From the NCBI GenBank assembly GCA_021155845.1, contig JAJNBK010000150.1:1-7360 (forward strand): DNA of 7,360 bases, in the 5' to 3' direction. The translations under genes were made by a program, and so were the position numbers. Positions within the stretch are counted from its first letter, which is position 1. Each line of letters starts with the position of its first letter. The notes below the pieces were generated by a model. The model ran no database searches, had not been told where the DNA came from, and saw only the letters and a list, made by a program, of their open reading frames with translations. The DNA is from Nitrososphaeraceae archaeon (lineage in GTDB: Archaea; Thermoproteota; Nitrososphaeria; Nitrososphaerales; Nitrososphaeraceae). Shown here one piece after another: positions 4,446 through 7,360 of the stretch.

Positions 4446-4724
4446 TTATACTTGTACTGGTGGCGGCATTCCAGTTTGCTGAGTACTATCGCTACTAGTG
4501 CCTCTATCTCTAGTGAGTAATAATTTACTTTCAGCAAATCTTATTCCTCCTTTTCCTGGGCCTGTGGATGTATTGTCAATTACTAAAACTCCTTTCATTC
4601 CTGTGTAAGGGTCATAGACATGCAAGACCTTTTCAGGCCCCCATTCGTCCATTTCTTCCCAGGCAGAAGAAGACGATGCCCTCATATTAGTTAATGATGA
4701 ATCACTGTTATTCATGTTATTCAT
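4446..4724 (-). pseudogene. Truncated N-terminal fragment of a Glu/Leu/Phe/Val dehydrogenase
   Basis: The 92-residue frame contains, from about residue 22, WEEMDEWGPEKVLHVYDP followed by YTGMKGVLVIDNTSTGPGKGGIRFAE. This is the first strand-rich part of the Glu/Leu/Phe/Val dehydrogenase substrate domain, ending in the substrate-binding GPGKGGIR motif (about 55-62). After residue 65 the similarity stops and a Ser/Thr/Gln/Pro-rich tail (TRDRGTSSDSTQQTGMPPPV) runs to the stop. Whole enzymes of this family are about 400-430 residues. Here the catalytic Lys/Asp region and the Rossmann NAD(P) domain are absent, and nothing like them lies downstream. It therefore cannot be an active dehydrogenase. 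Either it is the relic of a duplicated gene or a short protein re-using the fold's oligomerisation edge. ATGs at 4724 and 4715 are both possible starts. It is divergent from the PRC-repeat gene. Confidence 0.7.
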
Positions 4725-4976
4725 ATGGCTTTCACATGCATTATTATTATTCTGACAAATAGAAATAGGAAAGAATCAATAATTAATACAAATCTACCAA
4801 AAACTCTATACATAGGAAATAGAAGATCATCGGCTGCTGCAATTAATTATCCTTGGTTATAACTTAAAAATGACTCCTCTTTTTGTATTGTTTGAAACCA
4901 TATGTTTAAACTCTAAGAGACAACAATCAAGAGAATGAATTAAAAAGTATATTAGCATTACAAGTCATAAAAATTT
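4725..4976. other. Divergent intergenic region between dehydrogenase fragment and PRC-repeat gene
   Basis: This AT-rich spacer has no reading frame of note. It should carry promoters for both directions. The plus-strand TATA at 4945-4953 is good. On the minus strand CTATTTCTATTTG (about 4757-4769) is about 35-45 bases before the ATG at 4724 and is only a weak candidate, in keeping with the fragment being a relic. No tRNA or hairpin terminator was seen. Confidence 0.5.
4945..4953 (+). promoter_or_regulatory. TATA box of the PRC-repeat gene
   Basis: AAGTATATT lies 24-32 bases before the GTG at 4977, predicting a leaderless mRNA that begins at or near the GTG. This supports the GTG start, since a stop codon (4968-4970) lies in frame just upstream. 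Confidence 0.6.
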
Positions 4977-5549
4977 GTGACATCTGGCAAATATTTCAAC
5001 AAAGGTGTAAAGGCATTAGACTCCCCTCACATAGGCCATGTTATAAGAGAAACTCCCGATAAGATTGTAGTATTTGGAGGTGGAGACGACAGATACGATA
5101 TACCAAAGTCAGATATTCAGCAGGTTGGTGGGAATGTTCTCATAGGTCTCAAGCTATATGAGATAGTAAAGAAGTACAAGGTAAGTCGTCAAGAACCTTT
5201 GCCAACAGGTAAGTCAACACAAGATCCATGGACTCTGCCAGAGAATATAGACCTCGCTACATACGAGAAAAAATATCCAAAGTCATTATTTAACAAGGGC
5301 GTTAGGACAAAGGACGAAGAACACGTCGGACACATAATGAAGGAGACAGATGATAAGATAGTTGTTTTTGGTCACTATGACTATAGATTTGATTTTCCAA
5401 AATCTAAGATAATAGCAGCAGGAAGGAATGTTATTCTCGATATGAATTATCCTGAGATATTCAATTATAGGGTAGATAGAGATGCACCATTGCCTACTGG
5501 AGAACCTATTGATGCGTTATCTGCCGAGGAGCAAAAAACATCAAAATAG
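4977..5549 (+). CDS. Protein of two PRC-barrel-like repeats
   Basis: The 190-residue protein contains two copies of one module, residues about 6-79 and 104-177. Shared landmarks are FNKGV, then HIGHVIRETPDKIVVFG against HVGHIMKETDDKIVVFG, then RYDIPKS against RFDFPKS, GGNVLIGL against GRNVILDM, and a closing EPLPTG against APLPTG. The strand-turn-strand pattern with IGHV...DKIVVFG and a polar PKS turn resembles the small PRC-barrel fold, whose members mediate protein or RNA contacts (fold assignment is inference). A 24-residue linker with two prolines and Trp85 separates them; the tail after 178 is polar. It is cytosolic, with no signal peptide or membrane helix. The start is GTG, the only possible one, at leaderless distance from a TATA box. 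Divergence between the repeats implies an old duplication. The specific role is unknown. Confidence 0.85.
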   Translation: MTSGKYFNKGVKALDSPHIGHVIRETPDKIVVFGGGDDRYDIPKSDIQQVGGNVLIGLKLYEIVKKYKVSRQEPLPTGKSTQDPWTLPENIDLATYEKKYPKSLFNKGVRTKDEEHVGHIMKETDDKIVVFGHYDYRFDFPKSKIIAAGRNVILDMNYPEIFNYRVDRDAPLPTGEPIDALSAEEQKTSK

Positions 5550-5829
5550 GTATCTTAAGAACCGTAAAATGCCTAATTACATCTAATAAAAGTGCAATTA
5601 TAAAACCACTAGAAAGCAGTATTGCTTCGAAACTAGCATAGCGGTAACAAGAGTATTTGTTATATGCAATTAATAGAATATTTTTCAACACATTTACCAA
5701 TAGGGAAATAGATAATCTTTATAGAGCGCACTTCTTTTTGGATATGTTGCATATGTTGCCAATTAGCGAAGAGAACTAGTAAATGAGATTGTCTGCGGCA
5801 TATTATAAAGAACCACTTATCAAAACAGA

Positions 5830-5843
5830 ATGAGTTAACTCAT
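5830..5843. repeat. 14-base perfect palindrome ATGAGTTAACTCAT
   Basis: ATGAGTTAACTCAT is fully self-complementary with no spacer, the form of a half-site pair for a dimeric regulator. No promoter or gene start is adjacent, so its use is unclear. Confidence 0.45.
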
Positions 5844-6186
5844 GAATATAAGGAAATGAATTCTTCTTGTGAGATATCAGGGCTTTACATTGTTCTTCAT
5901 CGCTGGTACGCTACTGTTATGATGATTATTATTCTAACAACGTATCCAATATATCCCCTGTGTTCATGCAGTAACTACTGATACTAATGATCTTTACCTG
6001 CCAACCTCCGCATAAACCGCATAAATATTAAAAGTTTTCCTGACACCAAGCATACCTCATATTGGACTTTACCAACATCAATATTGTTACAAGACGTCCT
6101 ACTGTCGGATTAGTATCAGGTATATTATATAATCGCTAATGATGATTGTTATCGAAAGAGGAGCAAGATAATAGAATTATTTTTTA

Positions 6187-6261
6187 AAAATTATAATATT
6201 AATAATTCGCAATCTATCAAATAGAATATACATACTTATTCTCAAAATTATAATATCAATA
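6187..6261 (+). repeat. Two copies of an AT-rich 18-base element
   Basis: AAAATTATAATATTAATA (6187-6204) recurs as AAAATTATAATATCAATA (6244-6261) with one difference, offset by 57 bases. Each contains a TATA-like core. They lie 160-240 bases upstream of the Lrp-type gene. Confidence 0.45.
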
Positions 6262-6401
6262 CTAATACCAATTACAATAGCACCTATCTGTATATTAAAA
6301 AGATAAACAAAAATGTAAAATATATGATGCAAAAGTCAGCAACAGTTTATCTTATAATAACTTATGAATAGGCGATAATATAACAAAAAATAGAAAACAA
6401 A

Positions 6402-6411
6402 TATCTATAAC
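6402..6411 (+). promoter_or_regulatory. TATA-like element before the Lrp-type gene
   Basis: TATCTATAAC is centred about 28 bases before the second ATG (6435), which would make that ATG the leaderless start. An alternative element GATAATATAAC (6374-6384) would serve the first ATG (6423) with a leader of about 15-20 bases. Confidence 0.4.
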
Positions 6412-6422
6412 CTAAATTTGCT

Positions 6423-6965
6423 ATGGGTGTACTGATGGTCGACGATGTCGACGAATTGATACTGTCTACATTAAGTAACGACTCTAAACAACATACAAAA
6501 GAGATCTCGGATTTCCTAAAAGATCATGGATGCACTATAAGTGAGAAAGAAATAGAGTCCAGAATTACCAAACTAGAAGAAAATGGAGTAATAACAGGAT
6601 ACACTATATCTATCGATACAAAGAAGATCAAACGTCGTGTAATACGTGTAGCGCTTGTAACGTTCAAAACATCCCAACATCTCAGGAGTAGAATAGACTG
6701 CTTAAAAAAATATCTTGCTGATGCGCCTTTCGTAATTTTCTCTGGAAGAACCAGAGGTGGATATGATTGGATAAGTATCCAAGCTTTTATAACAGAAGAA
6801 ACTGCTGATGAAGAAAGTGATATATATAGAAATCTTTTTGGAGATATTATCCAATCATATGCTGTTTATGACTTTGTTTCAATAAAAGAACCATCTTTTC
6901 ATTCTCTCATGCATAGTGACAAAGAATATAAGAAATTCATCAATGAATGGATTCCAACATTCTAG
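6423..6965 (+). CDS. Lrp/AsnC family transcription regulator
   Basis: The 180-residue protein (176 if ATG 6435 is used) has the two-domain Lrp layout. The N-terminal winged helix-turn-helix covers about residues 8-62: DELILSTLSNDSKQHTKEIS, then the second and recognition helices around CTISEKEIESRITKLEENGVITGY. The C-terminal RAM-type domain covers about 70-160: RVIRVALVTFKTSQHLRSRI, then FVIFSGRTRGGYDWISIQAF at the position of the conserved Gly-x-(Y/F)-D strand, and ending YAVYDFVSIKE. Lrp proteins form dimers to octamers and regulate amino-acid or energy metabolism genes, often including their own. The ligand is not readable here. The tail after 160 (SLMHSDKEYKKFINEWIPTF) is a charged extension beyond the usual length. 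The first ATG was kept because the second is only four codons later; the TATA position slightly favours the second. It converges with the gene at the right edge, 31 bases apart. Confidence 0.9.
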   Translation: MGVLMVDDVDELILSTLSNDSKQHTKEISDFLKDHGCTISEKEIESRITKLEENGVITGYTISIDTKKIKRRVIRVALVTFKTSQHLRSRIDCLKKYLADAPFVIFSGRTRGGYDWISIQAFITEETADEESDIYRNLFGDIIQSYAVYDFVSIKEPSFHSLMHSDKEYKKFINEWIPTF

Positions 6966-6989
6966 GACGCTATGTAAAACAGTATATAG

Positions 6990-6995
6990 TTTTTT
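6990..6995 (+). terminator. T6 tract after the Lrp-type gene
   Basis: Six T begin 25 bases after the stop codon, inside the short space between two convergent genes, a plausible archaeal T-tract terminator for the plus-strand transcript. No hairpin precedes it. Confidence 0.35.
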
Positions 6996-6996
6996 G

Positions 6997-7360
6997 TCAC
7001 CAGTTCTTAAATGATCTACGACTTGAATTTTTGAAACGTATAGTGTCATCAATCATGGCATGCACCTTTAATCTTAATCCCATCAAAAAATTGGTTATTT
7101 CGGTTCTTTGCTCAGGTTCAATGGTGTTATGAGCTTCTTCAATTATGTTATCTAATCGAGCAAGAGTGATCTTGAGGGCTAAAGATGTCTTTTTGGTAAT
7201 ACTAAGTGATTTATACAGAGCCTTCTGATGGATAGAATCACATTCAGATCCATTAACTTCCTTTAGAAACGACTTTACCTCTCTTATCTGTCTGACAGTC
7301 AAATTATTATTCACTACGTGGTTCATTATCTCTATTCGAGAATCAAAAGGTAAATTGGTA
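6997..7360 (-). CDS. C-terminal part of a helical protein, possibly ParB-like (5' end outside window)
   Basis: The frame stays open to the right edge, so the ATG at 7326 is probably internal: the codons before it read TNLPFDSRIEI and run smoothly into MNHVVNNNLTVRQIREVKSF. That stretch (LP-x4-RIEIMNHVV then LTVRQIREVK) resembles the end of the ParB/Spo0J helix-turn-helix domain, where a 'leucine-serine/threonine-valine-arginine' helix follows. This likeness is weak and is inference from memory of the family. The rest is helical (ALYKSLSITKKTSLALKITL, ARLDNIIEEAHNTIEPEQRT) with a basic end RFKNSSRRSFKNW. ParB-like proteins take part in chromosome partition or act as DNA-binding adaptors. Other helical DNA-binding proteins remain possible. 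It converges on the Lrp-type gene with 31 bases between the stops. The plus-strand frame at 6947-7132 is its shadow. Confidence 0.6.
   Translation of the reverse strand, partial: TNLPFDSRIEIMNHVVNNNLTVRQIREVKSFLKEVNGSECDSIHQKALYKSLSITKKTSLALKITLARLDNIIEEAHNTIEPEQRTEITNFLMGLRLKVHAMIDDTIRFKNSSRRSFKNW

Larger units (their letters stand above)
5550..6422. other. Long non-coding gap of about 870 bases
   Basis: No credible gene was found in either strand. Hydrophobic minus-strand frames at 5506-5700 and 5660-5830 lack promoters and family features. The gap does hold two tandem 9-base duplications, ATATGTTGC at 5742-5759 and CCGCATAAA at 6008-6025, a 14-base palindrome at 5830-5843, and two near-identical copies of an AAAATTATAATAT element at 6187-6204 and 6244-6261. 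The last 250 bases are extremely AT-rich and lead to the Lrp-type gene promoter. No C/D-box pair good enough for a guide RNA call was seen. Confidence 0.6.

Noticed and set aside
5506..5700. Minus-strand hydrophobic frame of 64 codons (MVNVLKNILL...)
   Set aside because: It overlaps the end of the PRC-repeat gene by 44 bases, has no promoter, and its hydrophobicity follows from the AT-rich DNA. A weak possibility of a small membrane protein remains.
5660..5830. Minus-strand open stretch containing MQHIQKEVRSIKIIYFPIGK
   Set aside because: It has no start codon at its head and no recognisable features; the repeat MQHIQ comes from a tandem 9-base duplication.
5915..6145. ATGATGA sequences as C boxes of a guide RNA
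   Set aside because: No matching D box (CTGA) and no terminal stem at the required spacing on the same strand.
6947..7132. Plus-strand frame of 61 codons
   Set aside because: It overlaps the end of the Lrp-type gene and is antisense to the helical gene at the right edge; composition is unlike a protein.

Overview
The window looks like a stretch of a mesophilic ammonia-oxidising archaeon (Thaumarchaeota / Nitrososphaeria, probably close to Nitrosocosmicus; the genus is inferred from style, not proven). Supporting signs: a tRNA with a bulge-helix-bulge intron and no encoded CCA; genes starting directly at ATG or GTG about 25-30 bases downstream of archaeal TATA boxes, without Shine-Dalgarno sites; strongly AT-rich DNA with long non-coding gaps; and typical archaeal small proteins (Lrp/AsnC family, stand-alone RAM domain, tiny C2H2 zinc finger).

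Layout. Bases 1-204 hold the 3' end of an unrecognised gene, followed by about 500 empty bases. On the minus strand lie a PduO-type cob(I)alamin adenosyltransferase (706-1269 plus stop) and upstream of it a 56-residue C2H2 zinc-finger protein (1469-1639). A tRNA-Phe(GAA) gene with a 21-base intron at the non-canonical position 30/31 follows at 1811-1905. Next comes a plus-strand pair: a 58-residue putative zinc-binding protein and a 72-residue two-helix membrane protein. The pair converges on, and overlaps by 8 bases, a minus-strand stand-alone Lrp-type RAM protein. Bases 2640-3248 contain a small minus-strand reading frame starting with four Met-Lys units, an interrupted frame, and a cluster of palindromes. 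An unrecognised 231-residue helical protein occupies 3249-3944.

Bases 3945-4725 look decayed: a frameshifted small secreted acidic protein and a 92-residue remnant of a Glu/Leu/Phe/Val dehydrogenase, both on the minus strand. Divergent from the remnant is a protein made of two PRC-barrel-like repeats (4977-5549). An approximately 870-base gap with small repeats and a 14-base palindrome leads to an Lrp/AsnC transcription regulator (6423 or 6435 to 6965). This converges on the C-terminal part of a helical protein, weakly ParB-like, that runs off the right edge.

How the genes relate. The only likely operon is the zinc-binding / membrane protein pair. The others appear to be single-gene units with their own promoters. 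I see no defence, CRISPR or insertion-sequence machinery. The most distinctive items are the tRNA intron with an unambiguous splice motif, the group of mini zinc proteins too short for routine gene calling, and the dehydrogenase fragment that keeps a substrate-side motif but lacks the catalytic and nucleotide-binding parts.
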